This document shows positions 8,277 through 15,920 of a DNA stretch of 35,234 nucleotides, piece after piece. A program made the position numbers and the translations under genes. Source of the DNA: Bryobacteraceae bacterium (GTDB taxonomy: Bacteria > Acidobacteriota > Terriglobia > Bryobacterales > Bryobacteraceae). How positions within the stretch are numbered: position 1 is the first letter of the stretch; the number at the start of each line of letters is the position of its first letter. The stretch lies in NCBI GenBank assembly GCA_030041495.1, contig JASHNT010000061.1, positions 1-35,234 on the forward strand. The letters are read 5' to 3'. The notes under the pieces are model-generated. The model searched no databases and was not told the DNA's origin. It worked only from the letters and a program-made list of their open reading frames with translations.

Positions 8277-9155
8277 CTACGCTGTCGCTCGGTGGCGTAG
8301 CTTCCAGCTTCCGAACCCAGCCAGCATCGCCGTCAGGAGAATCATGCCCCACTCAGACAGCGTCGGGACCGGTAGGCTGAGACCGGGCGGTTGGGTGCCG
8401 GGTGTCAAGCCGCCGAAGAAGATCCCGTAAAAGTTCCCGGAAGTGAGGGTCACGTTGGAGAAATTGATGGGGATCGGGGCGAAATCAGCCCCCGAGAAAG
8501 TGTGGCCGGTCCAGCTTGTAAGCGTTGGGCATGTACTGAGGTCGACCGGGGTTTGCGCCAAAGGCGTTGCGGGGATCGTGTGCCCGCCGCTGTTGACCTG
8601 GTAAATTACCGCAAATAGGCCGGTGGGAGGCGATCCCGACGGGTTCAGACAAGTCATCGGCATGCTGAGCCCGCTCAGGGTGCCGGTCGCACTGGCTAGG
8701 AATAGTTGGCCAAAGGAATCGCTGTTGAAACAGTTGAACAAAGTCAAGGGCGCCGTCTCCGTCGGGATATCGCACATGCCATTCCAGGTCGAATAGACGC
8801 CGCCCGGCACTACAGCAGTCTGCGGCACGCCGCCAATGCTATAAGCAATGGCGAAATCGCATGCCGAGGTAGTGGCCGTCAATGATCCGATGGCGCAATC
8901 GTCGAGCGTCGCGCCAGAGCCGCTAGCGAACTCGATGAAGGAGGCAGTATACCCCGCCGGACCGTTGTTCCAGTTGAAGTCAAACCCGATATTGACGCCG
9001 TTGGGGCCCGCGCCTGAGTCTCCCGGTCCCGCCGCAGTCCACGACGGTGGCGCCGCCACCAGAAGACTCAAGCCTCCACAGCAAGTGAGTTGCAGAAGCA
9101 GGAGCTTCAGAAAACGAAAAATCATTGGTTGTACCACAACGTTTGCTCGGACCAA
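8277..9155 (-). CDS. IPTL-CTERM sorting-signal protein, exported
   Basis: A secreted protein of about 290 residues. The C-terminus has the tripartite sorting signal: VPTLSEWG, a hydrophobic helix (MILLTAMLAGFG), then a basic end (KLRHR). The N-terminal hydrophobic stretch FLKLLLLQLTCCGG is a signal peptide. The middle is Gly/Ser/Thr-rich with paired Cys (DDCAIGS, TSACDFA, GMCDIP, FNCFNS, TCLNP, STCPT), as expected of a disulphide-bonded surface protein. It is the only sorting-signal protein in view and lies convergent to exosortase H, so it is probably a dedicated substrate. Start is uncertain: TTG 9155 sits 5 nt after AAGGAG, GTG 9161 overlaps that ribosome site, and ATG 9125 would begin directly at the signal peptide. 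Confidence 0.82.
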   Translation of the reverse strand: MVRANVVVQPMIFRFLKLLLLQLTCCGGLSLLVAAPPSWTAAGPGDSGAGPNGVNIGFDFNWNNGPAGYTASFIEFASGSGATLDDCAIGSLTATTSACDFAIAYSIGGVPQTAVVPGGVYSTWNGMCDIPTETAPLTLFNCFNSDSFGQLFLASATGTLSGLSMPMTCLNPSGSPPTGLFAVIYQVNSGGHTIPATPLAQTPVDLSTCPTLTSWTGHTFSGADFAPIPINFSNVTLTSGNFYGIFFGGLTPGTQPPGLSLPVPTLSEWGMILLTAMLAGFGSWKLRHRATA

Positions 9156-9161
9156 GTTCAC

Positions 9162-9481
9162 TCCTTCCTAAAGCTGTTAAGAGCCAAGCGCAGCGCGCTA
9201 AACGCCCAGATGGTGGCTCATCGCACACGCTAAGCGTGGCAATTCCGCAACACGTCTTGAGCTGTTTGGGCTTAGCATAAAGATTATCATGAGGATGCCG
9301 CGATTTCACCTGGGTTCCCGCCGCGAACTCTCTAGGATAAATCCGACGCGCCCGGCGGAGCTACGGTCTGGCATTGTCGACCGTACAAAGCGGGACCAAT
9401 GGCCGGCAGTCGCCTCGATCCCGATCGGAATGTCAGGTAGGGGTATCGGAATCGACCTGCACCGTTGGCGTTGACGGCCGG
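9162..9481. other. 320-bp gap without a convincing gene
   Basis: This stretch separates the IPTL-CTERM gene (start side) from the end of the DinB-like gene. A 61-codon plus-strand frame (9289-9474) has no recognisable domain, ribosome site or membrane or signal pattern and is not called. The only structured element I see is the palindrome at 9226-9238. The promoter and long leader of the IPTL-CTERM gene probably lie here. Confidence 0.5.
9226..9238. promoter_or_regulatory. perfect palindrome upstream of the IPTL-CTERM gene
   Basis: CACGCT-A-AGCGTG is a perfect 13-bp inverted repeat with a one-base centre, about 70 bp upstream of the proposed start of the sorting-signal gene. It could be an operator or a small leader hairpin. 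No regulator can be named. Confidence 0.3.
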
Positions 9482-9997
9482 TTAGCGGCCTTGCGAGGCT
9501 TCGCGGATTTGCTCGGTATGACGCCTGCCATGACCTGCAATTAAAAGAAGAGCCTCGGCGCCATTAAGGGGTCCGAGCGCCTGATGGACGGCGCTGCGCG
9601 AAAGCAGGTTCGGGCCTTGCTCGGACGCAAATCGAAGGGTTTCGTCGCGGGCGGCATTGAAATCCGCAAGGGCTTCGGAAATGCTCGCGTACTTGCCGGC
9701 AGGATGGGTGGCTTCAGGCGCGGTTCTGCGGGTGCTTCGGTTCACCACGCGTTCCGCGAGAGCGGCTTCTTTTGCAGCATCGCGGGTTGCGGGAGTTCCG
9801 GGCTCGGACGCTTTCAGCATGCCGAGAAAGCGGCGCTCGACGTGGGTGAGATGCTCGAGACACTCGAGAACCGACCAACGATCCGGGGCAGGCCGGGTGC
9901 GTGCCTGCTCTTCGGTCAGACCGCTGACTGCGGCAATCAACTCCGCGCGGGCGCTTTCGAGTTGCCCGGCGACGTCTTGTGTTTCTTGAGGCGCCAT
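9482..9997 (-). CDS. DinB-like (DinB_2) four-helix metal-binding protein
   Basis: A 171-residue soluble protein. The pattern matches the DinB/YfiT-like fold: an N-terminal helix with LTEEQARTRPAPDRWSVLE, a first His in CLEHLTHVERR, and a C-terminal GHGRRHTEQIRE helix supplying the other two metal-binding His. Members bind a divalent metal and include thiol transferases, but most, including this one, have unknown substrates. Start ATG 9997 has no ribosome site; TAGACT lies 7 nt upstream, suggesting a leaderless message. It is divergent from the DUF6152 gene, 76 bp away. Confidence 0.85.
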   Translation of the reverse strand: MAPQETQDVAGQLESARAELIAAVSGLTEEQARTRPAPDRWSVLECLEHLTHVERRFLGMLKASEPGTPATRDAAKEAALAERVVNRSTRRTAPEATHPAGKYASISEALADFNAARDETLRFASEQGPNLLSRSAVHQALGPLNGAEALLLIAGHGRRHTEQIREASQGR

Positions 9998-10004
9998 ACG
10001 ATGA

Positions 10005-10010
10005 AGTCTA
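10005..10010 (-). promoter_or_regulatory. candidate -10 box for the DinB-like gene
   Basis: TAGACT on the minus strand ends 7 nt before ATG 9997, placing the predicted transcription start at or next to the start codon. No Shine-Dalgarno is present. Confidence 0.4.
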
Positions 10011-10073
10011 TCAAGGACGAGACCCGGAGTTCGCGATTGTGTTCTAGAATGGCTGCGAGGAGAGGAGCAAACG

Positions 10074-10451
10074 ATGAAAGCTCTGTGTGTTCCCGCATTT
10101 ATCGTCCTCGCGCTGGGCTCGGTTGTTGCGCCGCTCGCGGCGCATCACTCATGGCCGGTGAATTTCAACCAACTGGTGACCGTGAAGGGCACCGTGACCG
10201 AATTCGTGTGGACCAATCCGCACCCGATGATGACTCTGGAAGCTCTTGGTGCAAACGGCCGGACGGAGAAATGGGTGATGGGCGGGCCCGCCATCAATCG
10301 GATGGAGGCCAACGGCTGGACCAAGACGACGGTGAAGCGCGGCGACGTGATCACCGGCATCGGCTATCAGTTCGCCGACGGCGAAAAGATCCTCAGGCTG
10401 GAGCGCGTGGTGCTGGCCGACGGGAGGCAGTTGCCGCTGTACGGACGCTAA
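10074..10451 (+). CDS. DUF6152 family exported protein
   Basis: A 125-residue secreted protein starting at ATG 10074, preceded by GAGGAGAGGAG and, further up, a TAGAAT -10-like box (in TTCTAGAATGG). The signal peptide ends about residue 23 (APLAAHHSW). The family pattern is AHHSW...VTVKGTVTEFVWTNPHP followed by a small beta-barrel-like domain with GDVITGIGYQFADGEKILRLERVVLADG. The function of the family is unknown; a soluble periplasmic role is inferred. It precedes the DUF1592/DUF1552 pair by 60 bp in the same direction, but a separate TATCCT box sits before the DUF1592 gene. Confidence 0.82.
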   Translation: MKALCVPAFIVLALGSVVAPLAAHHSWPVNFNQLVTVKGTVTEFVWTNPHPMMTLEALGANGRTEKWVMGGPAINRMEANGWTKTTVKRGDVITGIGYQFADGEKILRLERVVLADGRQLPLYGR

Positions 10452-10511
10452 AAGCGCTTTCTCTGGACTGGTGTGGAATCTTGTATCCTTTGAGGAGCAG
10501 AGATTGCGTCC

Positions 10512-13001
10512 ATGAAGCGCTTCCTTTTTCCGGTTGCTGTTGTGGTTGCGATCGGTGCTCCTCTCGCGGCGAGCCAATCGACGGATTCCTACCGCGCGCT
10601 GATTTCGACGTATTGTTTCACTTGCCACAGCACACGCCTGAAAACGGGCGGTCTGGCGCTGGAGGGTCTGAACCTCGAATCGCCGGCGGATAACGCGCAA
10701 ATCTGGGAAAGGGTGTTGCGCAAGCTGCGGGGGCATCAGATGCCTCCGCCGGGCAGTCCACAACCGCCGCTGAGGGATGTCGATTCGTTCTCCACGTGGC
10801 TGGCCAACACGCTCGACACACATGCCAAGGGTCCGACCGCGGGCTACGTGCCGATCCAACGATTGAACCGGACGGAGTACGCCGCGGAAGTGAGAGCTCT
10901 GGTGGGCGTGGATGTGAACCCGAAGGAAGTTCTGCCGCAGGACATCCAGGTGGAGGGGTTCGATAACATCGCGGCTGCGCTGAGCGTGTCGCCCGCGTTT
11001 CTGGATCAATTTGTGGCGGCGGCGCGGCACGTTGCACAGCTTGCGGTTGGTAATCCCGATCCTCGCGTTTCCAGCACGACGTATGGGATCGATGCCAACC
11101 GGAATCCCGAAAATCCTCCGCCTCCCGGCACTCGGGAAGGCATCCGGTTCAGGCACAATTTCACGGCCGATGGCGAGTATCGCATCACGCTCGACAACCT
11201 GGCCGTGGGTCCGTACAGCAACGCTCTGGAGAATGAGAGCACGGTGGTGATTCTGATCGACAACAAGGTGGTGTTTCGCAAGTCAATCGGCGGGGCGGCG
11301 GATCTGGCGCTGGCGGATCGGCAAGCCGGAACCGGACGCGCGGAGATCATGGCTCGGTTTTCGAAGATTCCCGTGCAGGTGAAAGCCGGGGAGCACGACG
11401 TGGTGGTGGCGTTCGTGGACCGATCCCATGTGGAGACGGACGAGAACGTGGAGAACCTGGAAGGCTACAACGGCTTGACCGGCAGCCAGGCTCCCACTGA
11501 CAACAGAGCCCATCTTGTCGACGGCGTGGTGGTCGCGGGGCCGTACAATCCGACGGGCATTTCGAGAACGCCCAGCCGGGCGTTAATTTTTGTGTGCGAT
11601 CCCAAGACAGTAGGAGCCGGCGCAGGGCCGGTGCGGCCGTCGCAACAGCAAGGAACTTCGCCCTATCGAGCCGCGCCAGGCTCCGTTGTGCCGGCGAATT
11701 CAACGGGAGAATCCGCGTGTGCGAGGCAGATTACGGAGAATCTGGCTCGGCGGGCGTTCCGAAGACCGGTTAGCGCGGAAGATATGAACCGGCTGATGCC
11801 GTTTTATGAGGCGGGCCGCAAAGACGGCGGAACATTCGACCAGGGAATCGAGCAGGTGGTGGCCGCGGTGCTGGCCAGCCCGCAGTTTCTATATCGCGCG
11901 ATTCGGGGACCGAAAGGCACGTCGCCGGACACGGAGTTTGCGCTCACCGATCTGGAGCTGGCTTCGCGACTGTCCTTCTTCTTGTGGAACACGGGACCAG
12001 ACGACCAATTGTTGAAGCTGGCTGAGGCGAACGGGTTGAGCAAGCCGGGAGTGTTGAACCAGCAGGTGAAACGGATGCTGGCCGACCCGAAGGCCTCCAG
12101 CCTGGTCACCAGCTTTGCGATGAAGTGGCTGAATCTGACCGATCTCGATCAAGTGATTCCCGATCCGAAGTTGTTCCCCGGATTCACCGACGCACTGCGG
12201 CGCGATTTCCTGACGGAAGTTGAAGATTTCGTCGGCAGCGCCTTTTCCGATGACCGCAGCGTGGTGGATCTATTGACTGCTGACTATACCTACGTGAATG
12301 ACCGGCTGGCCCGCCATTACGGTATTTCCGGCGTCACGGGCTCGCAGTTCCGGAGGGTCTCGGCGATTCCGGACGTGCGCCGGGGATTGCTGGGCAAGGG
12401 CGCCATTCTGCTGCGGACATCGTACGGCGATCGTACCTCGCCCGTGCTGCGCGGAGCGTGGGTGCTGGATAAACTGCTCGGGACTCCGCCGACTCCGCCT
12501 CCGCCGGATACGGCGACGGACCTTTCGCAGAAGGCCGGCGAGCAACCGAAGACCGTGCGGGCGAGGCTGGAGCAGCATCGCTCCAAGGCGAGCTGCAGGA
12601 TGTGTCACGGGGTGATCGATCCGATCGGATTGGCTCTGGAGAATTACGATGCGATCGGCGAATGGCGGACGATGGACAGCCAGGCGCATGCTCCGATCGA
12701 TGCGAGCACGGTGCTGCCAACGGGAGTCGCGATCAATGGCGAGGGGGAACTGAGGAACCAGCTTGTGGCGCGACCCGAAGTTTTCGCGCAGACCGTGACC
12801 GAGAAACTGCTGATGTACGCGGTCAACCGGCAGCTCGAATATTTCGATATGCCTCAGGTTCGCGCCATTGTTCGCGGCGCGGCGAAGGATAACTACAAGC
12901 TGTCTTCGATCATACTGGGAATTGTGAATAGCGACGCTTTCCGCAAGCAGGGTGCGGAAGAGCCCGCGAAGGCGGCCGTAACGAAAGTGGCGGCCCGATA
13001 G
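10512..13001 (+). CDS. DUF1592-type exported haem protein (DUF1587/1595/1592/1588/1585 architecture)
   Basis: An 829-residue exported protein with a signal peptide of about 21 residues. Near the N-terminus is a haem-attachment site CFTCH (Cys35, Cys38, His39), then GHQMPPPG, typical of Planctomycete-type cytochrome c domains. The region PIQRLNRTEYAAEVRALVGVD is the DUF1587 start. A carbohydrate-binding-like beta domain follows (RHNFTADGEYRITLDNLAVGP region). The DUF1592 and DUF1588 blocks follow (LASRLSFFLWNTGPDDQL; ADYTYVNDRLARHYG; RTSYGDRTSPVLRGAWVLDKLLG). The DUF1585 end carries a second site, CRMCH (about 694-698), next to GVIDPIGLALENYDAIGEWR. Such proteins are thought to act in envelope redox or polymer breakdown; the actual reaction is unknown. 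The DUF1552 gene follows after 8 nt, so they form an operon. Confidence 0.9.
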   Translation: MKRFLFPVAVVVAIGAPLAASQSTDSYRALISTYCFTCHSTRLKTGGLALEGLNLESPADNAQIWERVLRKLRGHQMPPPGSPQPPLRDVDSFSTWLANTLDTHAKGPTAGYVPIQRLNRTEYAAEVRALVGVDVNPKEVLPQDIQVEGFDNIAAALSVSPAFLDQFVAAARHVAQLAVGNPDPRVSSTTYGIDANRNPENPPPPGTREGIRFRHNFTADGEYRITLDNLAVGPYSNALENESTVVILIDNKVVFRKSIGGAADLALADRQAGTGRAEIMARFSKIPVQVKAGEHDVVVAFVDRSHVETDENVENLEGYNGLTGSQAPTDNRAHLVDGVVVAGPYNPTGISRTPSRALIFVCDPKTVGAGAGPVRPSQQQGTSPYRAAPGSVVPANSTGESACARQITENLARRAFRRPVSAEDMNRLMPFYEAGRKDGGTFDQGIEQVVAAVLASPQFLYRAIRGPKGTSPDTEFALTDLELASRLSFFLWNTGPDDQLLKLAEANGLSKPGVLNQQVKRMLADPKASSLVTSFAMKWLNLTDLDQVIPDPKLFPGFTDALRRDFLTEVEDFVGSAFSDDRSVVDLLTADYTYVNDRLARHYGISGVTGSQFRRVSAIPDVRRGLLGKGAILLRTSYGDRTSPVLRGAWVLDKLLGTPPTPPPPDTATDLSQKAGEQPKTVRARLEQHRSKASCRMCHGVIDPIGLALENYDAIGEWRTMDSQAHAPIDASTVLPTGVAINGEGELRNQLVARPEVFAQTVTEKLLMYAVNRQLEYFDMPQVRAIVRGAAKDNYKLSSIILGIVNSDAFRKQGAEEPAKAAVTKVAAR

Positions 13002-13009
13002 GAGATTGC

Positions 13010-14347
13010 ATGTTCATCACCAAGAAGCACATTCCTCGCAGAAGGGTGTTGAAGGCTGCGGGAGTGTCGTTGGGGTTGCCGTTTCTGGACGCGATGGTGC
13101 CGGCGGGCAGGGCTTTTGCGCAAACCGCCGCGGCTCCCAAGTTGAGGATGGGCTTTTTCTATCTGCCTCACGGCGCGATCATGTACAACACGTCGCATGG
13201 TCCGGCGATGGACAAGTGGACGCCGTCGGGCGCGGGTGAGAGTTTCAAGCTCAACACAATTCTGGCTTCGCTCGAGCCCTACAAGAAATACGTTTCGTCG
13301 TTCGGGAATCTGGAAAATAAGGCGACCGCGGGGTCTGTTCACACCTTCACTCCAGCGACCTGGCTGAGCGCGACGCGTCCGGACACCGGCGCTCCGCACG
13401 CGCATATGGCCACGACTCTGGACCAGGTGATCGCGAAGATTATCGGGCAGGAGACCAGGTTGCCATCGCTTGAGATCGCGTCGGAGACGATTGTTCAATC
13501 GGCGGCCGGCGGAGGCGGATCGTATACCACGTTATCCTTCCGCGACGCGGAATCGCCACTGCCGATGGAGCCGAATCCGCGCAAGGTTTTTCTTCAGTTG
13601 TTCGGCGAGGGCGACACGCCGCAAGAGCGGGCGTCGATCTATCATCAAACCGGCAGCCTTCTGGATCTGATCCTGGACGGCACCAAGAGCATGCAACGCG
13701 ATCTAGGAAGCCAGGACAAAGCGGTGCTCGACGGGTACCTCGATAGCGTCCGCGAGATCGAGCGGCGCACCGAGAGAGCAGCGGCGCAGGATCTTTCCGC
13801 GCTCAAGATTCCGGAAGCTCCGGTGGGCGAACTGGATTCCTTTCCGGAGCAGGTGAAGTTGATGTTCGATTTGTTGGCGCTCGCCTATCAGGCCGATTTG
13901 ACTCGCGTGGCGTCTTACATCATGGTCGCGGAGGGCACCAACCGGACTTACAACCACATCGGCATTCCGGATTCTTTCCATCCGGTATCGCACCACGCCA
14001 ACGATATCGAGAGAATCAACAAACTGGTCAAGATCCAGACCTGGCACCTGGAGCAGTTCACCCAATTTGTCGCGAAGCTGGCATCGACGCCGGAGGGCGA
14101 GGGAACGCTGCTGGATCATTCGATTCTGATGTATGGATCGAACATGAGCAACAGCGACCTGCACAACAATTATCCGGAGCCGAATATTTTGGTCGGCGGC
14201 GGCAACGGCAAGATGAAGCTCGGCGGCCAGCATATCGTGCTGCCGGAACGCACGCCCATCGCTAACCTGCATTTGACCCTACTGCAAAAAGTCGGCGTGG
14301 AGCGGGACAAGTTCGGCGACAGCACCGGCACCATCGCGGGCGTGTAA
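13010..14347 (+). CDS. DUF1552 family twin-arginine exported protein
   Basis: A 445-residue protein starting at ATG 13010 with AGGAG upstream. The N-terminus has a Tat-type signal (PRRRVLKAAGVSLGLPFLDA) cut near AFAQ. The mature domain opens with RMGFFYLPHGAIMYNTSHG and contains GSVHTFTPATWLS, SHHANDIERINKLVKIQTWH and DHSILMYGSNMSNSDLHNN, which resemble the alkaline-phosphatase-like DUF1501/DUF1552 group. These are regularly encoded directly after DUF1592 haem proteins, as here (8 nt). Tat export suggests folding or cofactor insertion in the cytoplasm. The substrate is unknown. Confidence 0.9.
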   Translation: MFITKKHIPRRRVLKAAGVSLGLPFLDAMVPAGRAFAQTAAAPKLRMGFFYLPHGAIMYNTSHGPAMDKWTPSGAGESFKLNTILASLEPYKKYVSSFGNLENKATAGSVHTFTPATWLSATRPDTGAPHAHMATTLDQVIAKIIGQETRLPSLEIASETIVQSAAGGGGSYTTLSFRDAESPLPMEPNPRKVFLQLFGEGDTPQERASIYHQTGSLLDLILDGTKSMQRDLGSQDKAVLDGYLDSVREIERRTERAAAQDLSALKIPEAPVGELDSFPEQVKLMFDLLALAYQADLTRVASYIMVAEGTNRTYNHIGIPDSFHPVSHHANDIERINKLVKIQTWHLEQFTQFVAKLASTPEGEGTLLDHSILMYGSNMSNSDLHNNYPEPNILVGGGNGKMKLGGQHIVLPERTPIANLHLTLLQKVGVERDKFGDSTGTIAGV

Positions 14348-14410
14348 GATCGGCCAATGGACTCACCCTGGGGCAGGAGCGCAGGCGGTTACCTTGTGGA
14401 ACCGGCGGCA

Positions 14411-14436
14411 TACTCATTAGAGTAGTAGGCTATACT
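14411..14436 (+). promoter_or_regulatory. operator-like palindrome and -10 box of the vapBC operon
   Basis: TACTC-ATTA-GAGTA (14411-14424) is a perfect inverted repeat, and a further TACTC half-site (14432-14436) lies within TATACT (14431-14436), which ends 6 nt before the vapB ATG. VapB antitoxins commonly autoregulate by binding such repeats. The short distance and absence of a ribosome site suggest a leaderless mRNA. Confidence 0.45.
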
Positions 14437-14442
14437 CAGCAT

Positions 14443-14688
14443 ATGAGCAAGCGGTTACAGGTCGTCCTCCCGGATCAGGAGATGCTGGAAATCCGGCGGC
14501 TTGCCAAGGGCGAGCAGATCCCGGTGGGTGAATGGGTTAGGCGGACGCTCCGCGAGGCTCGCAAGCGGAAGCCGGCTACCGACCCGGAGACCAAGCTGCG
14601 GGCGGTGCGGCGGGCCGCCGAGTTCGCATTTCCCACGCCGGATATTGAGCAGATGCTGAGCGAGATCGAGCGGGGCTACAACGCTTGA
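14443..14688 (+). CDS. vapB: VapB-type antitoxin, ribbon-helix-helix-like
   Basis: An 81-residue protein whose N-terminus (KRLQVVLPDQEMLEIRRLAK, then VGEWVRRTLREARKRK) fits a ribbon-helix-helix DNA-binding fold. The C-terminal half (FAFPTPDIEQMLSEIERGYN) looks like the toxin-wrapping tail. It should neutralise the PIN-domain toxin encoded next and repress its own promoter; both roles are family knowledge. Stop codon and toxin start share TTGA (14685-14688). Confidence 0.82.
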   Translation: MSKRLQVVLPDQEMLEIRRLAKGEQIPVGEWVRRTLREARKRKPATDPETKLRAVRRAAEFAFPTPDIEQMLSEIERGYNA

Positions 14689-15086
14689 TCTTCATCGATT
14701 CGAACGTCCCGATGTACCTGGTCGGGGCGGCGCATCCCCACAAGGCTGACTCACAGCTCTTGTTGGAGCGTCTGATTGCCGCGGGGGAACGTCTGGCGAC
14801 TGACGCCGAGGTGCTTCAGGAGCTTCTGCATCGATATGCGGCCATCAACCAGCGAGAAGCGATAGAGCCGGCGATCCGGGCTGTTTTGAGCATCGTCGAC
14901 GAGGTTCTCGCCGTGGAAAAGCGGGATGTACTGCGGGCGGCTGAGATCTTGCGCCCTGGATCGATTCTATCCGCGCGGGATGCGCTTCACGTGGCCATCA
15001 TGGAGCGCCACCGCATTTCGTCGATCCTCAGCTTCGATGCCGATTTCGACCGGTGGCCGGGACTGAGGAGAATTCATCAGGTCTGA
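14685..15086 (+). CDS. vapC: VapC-type PIN-domain ribonuclease toxin
   Basis: A 133-residue PIN-domain protein starting at TTG 14685 within the antitoxin's stop codon. The acidic metal-binding residues are present: Asp5 (FIDSNVPMY), Glu46 (EVLQELLHR), Asp99 (SARDALHVAI) and Asp118/120 (SFDADFDRW). VapC toxins are Mg-dependent RNases that cut tRNA or rRNA in the cytoplasm. All key acids are intact, so the toxin looks functional. No mobile-element genes accompany the pair. Confidence 0.87.
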   Translation: MIFIDSNVPMYLVGAAHPHKADSQLLLERLIAAGERLATDAEVLQELLHRYAAINQREAIEPAIRAVLSIVDEVLAVEKRDVLRAAEILRPGSILSARDALHVAIMERHRISSILSFDADFDRWPGLRRIHQV

Positions 15087-15093
15087 GCCGGGC

Positions 15094-15867
15094 TCAGGCC
15101 TTCGCGAGCACGCTGCCGTAGCCTTTTACGCGCGGGTTGATCCCGACCAGGCGGACCGCGTTCATCAGGGCGTGCGGAGTGCTGGAGACCACGGGCACTT
15201 TGCATTTGGTCTCGAGCGGGACCAGCAGGTCGATGGTCTTCAATCCGCCGCAGGAAACCAGCAACGCATCCGCTTGATGAGCAGTCGAGAATGAGGCTAC
15301 AGAGAAATCGTAGAGCTGTTCTTGGGTAACTGCGCCGGTGGCGCGGATCAAGTTCAGTCCCTTGATGACCACTACTTCGAAGCCGCTTTCCTTGAGGAAG
15401 CGTTCCAGCGTGGCGTTGACGACGTCGGTGTAAGCCGTGGCCACGGCGACGCGTTTGGCTCCCGCGACTTTCAGGCCATCCACGATTCCATTGGACATCG
15501 AAGTCGAGGGAAGGCCGGTGGCATGATGCACGCGGTCGATCAGCTCCTGGTTGAACGCCGCGCCTTTATAGAAGGTGAGGGAGGTTCCCATGATGGAGAT
15601 GGCGGTCGCGCCACGTTCTTTAAGCTTGAGGGCCGCGGGCACGATGCGAGGCACGGCTTCGTCGTAGCTCGCGATGGTCATTCCCTTGAAGTCTAGGCCC
15701 TCGGCGAGAAAGTCGACGCCATGCGGGTAGAGCAGCGTGGCTTCCGGCGGGACCGGGTAGTTGGCCGGCGGAAAGATCATGCCCAGGACAGGCTCCGCGG
15801 CGGACGCGAGCGGCGCCGCCAGCGTGGCAGCCGCGACGGATTGAACGAATCGGCGTCGGGAAGTCAT
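15094..15867 (-). CDS. arylmalonate decarboxylase / Asp-Glu racemase superfamily protein with Tat signal
   Basis: A 257-residue protein from ATG 15867; the frame also opens at TTG 15894 but the Tat signal (MTSRRRFVQSVAAATLAAPLASA) fixes ATG. The body resembles arylmalonate decarboxylase and maleate isomerase: MGTSLTFYKGAAFN, HHATGLPSTSMSNGIVDGL, KRVAVATAYTDVVNATLERF and the catalytic-type Cys206 in VSCGGLKT. The first loop has Gly (GTSL, 94-97) where racemases have a second Cys, which is the decarboxylase pattern. These enzymes are normally cytosolic, so the Tat leader is notable. TATACT lies 8 nt before the ATG. It is divergent from an MmgE/PrpD gene 53 bp away. Confidence 0.83.
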   Translation of the reverse strand: MTSRRRFVQSVAAATLAAPLASAAEPVLGMIFPPANYPVPPEATLLYPHGVDFLAEGLDFKGMTIASYDEAVPRIVPAALKLKERGATAISIMGTSLTFYKGAAFNQELIDRVHHATGLPSTSMSNGIVDGLKVAGAKRVAVATAYTDVVNATLERFLKESGFEVVVIKGLNLIRATGAVTQEQLYDFSVASFSTAHQADALLVSCGGLKTIDLLVPLETKCKVPVVSSTPHALMNAVRLVGINPRVKGYGSVLAKA

Positions 15868-15920
15868 TAGCACCGAGTATACGCCTTGGCTCAACCGCTT
15901 GCGTGCTATGATCGCGGGCG
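15868..15920. promoter_or_regulatory. compact divergent promoter region between the decarboxylase-like and MmgE/PrpD genes
   Basis: Within 53 bp there is TATACT on the minus strand (15881-15876), 8 nt before ATG 15867, and TATGAT preceded by TGC on the plus strand (15907-15912), 8 nt before ATG 15921. Neither start has a Shine-Dalgarno. The two boxes are 25 bp apart, so the RNA polymerase sites would overlap. Shared control of both genes, probably with leaderless messages, is inferred. Confidence 0.45.

Noticed and set aside
9162-9290. Possible c-di-GMP or other riboswitch in the long leader of the IPTL-CTERM gene
   Set aside because: I could not match the conserved core of any known riboswitch; only a simple palindrome is visible.
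9289-9474. 61-codon plus-strand frame in the 320-bp gap
   Set aside because: No ribosome site, signal peptide or recognisable domain, and Arg-rich composition typical of a chance frame in GC-rich DNA.
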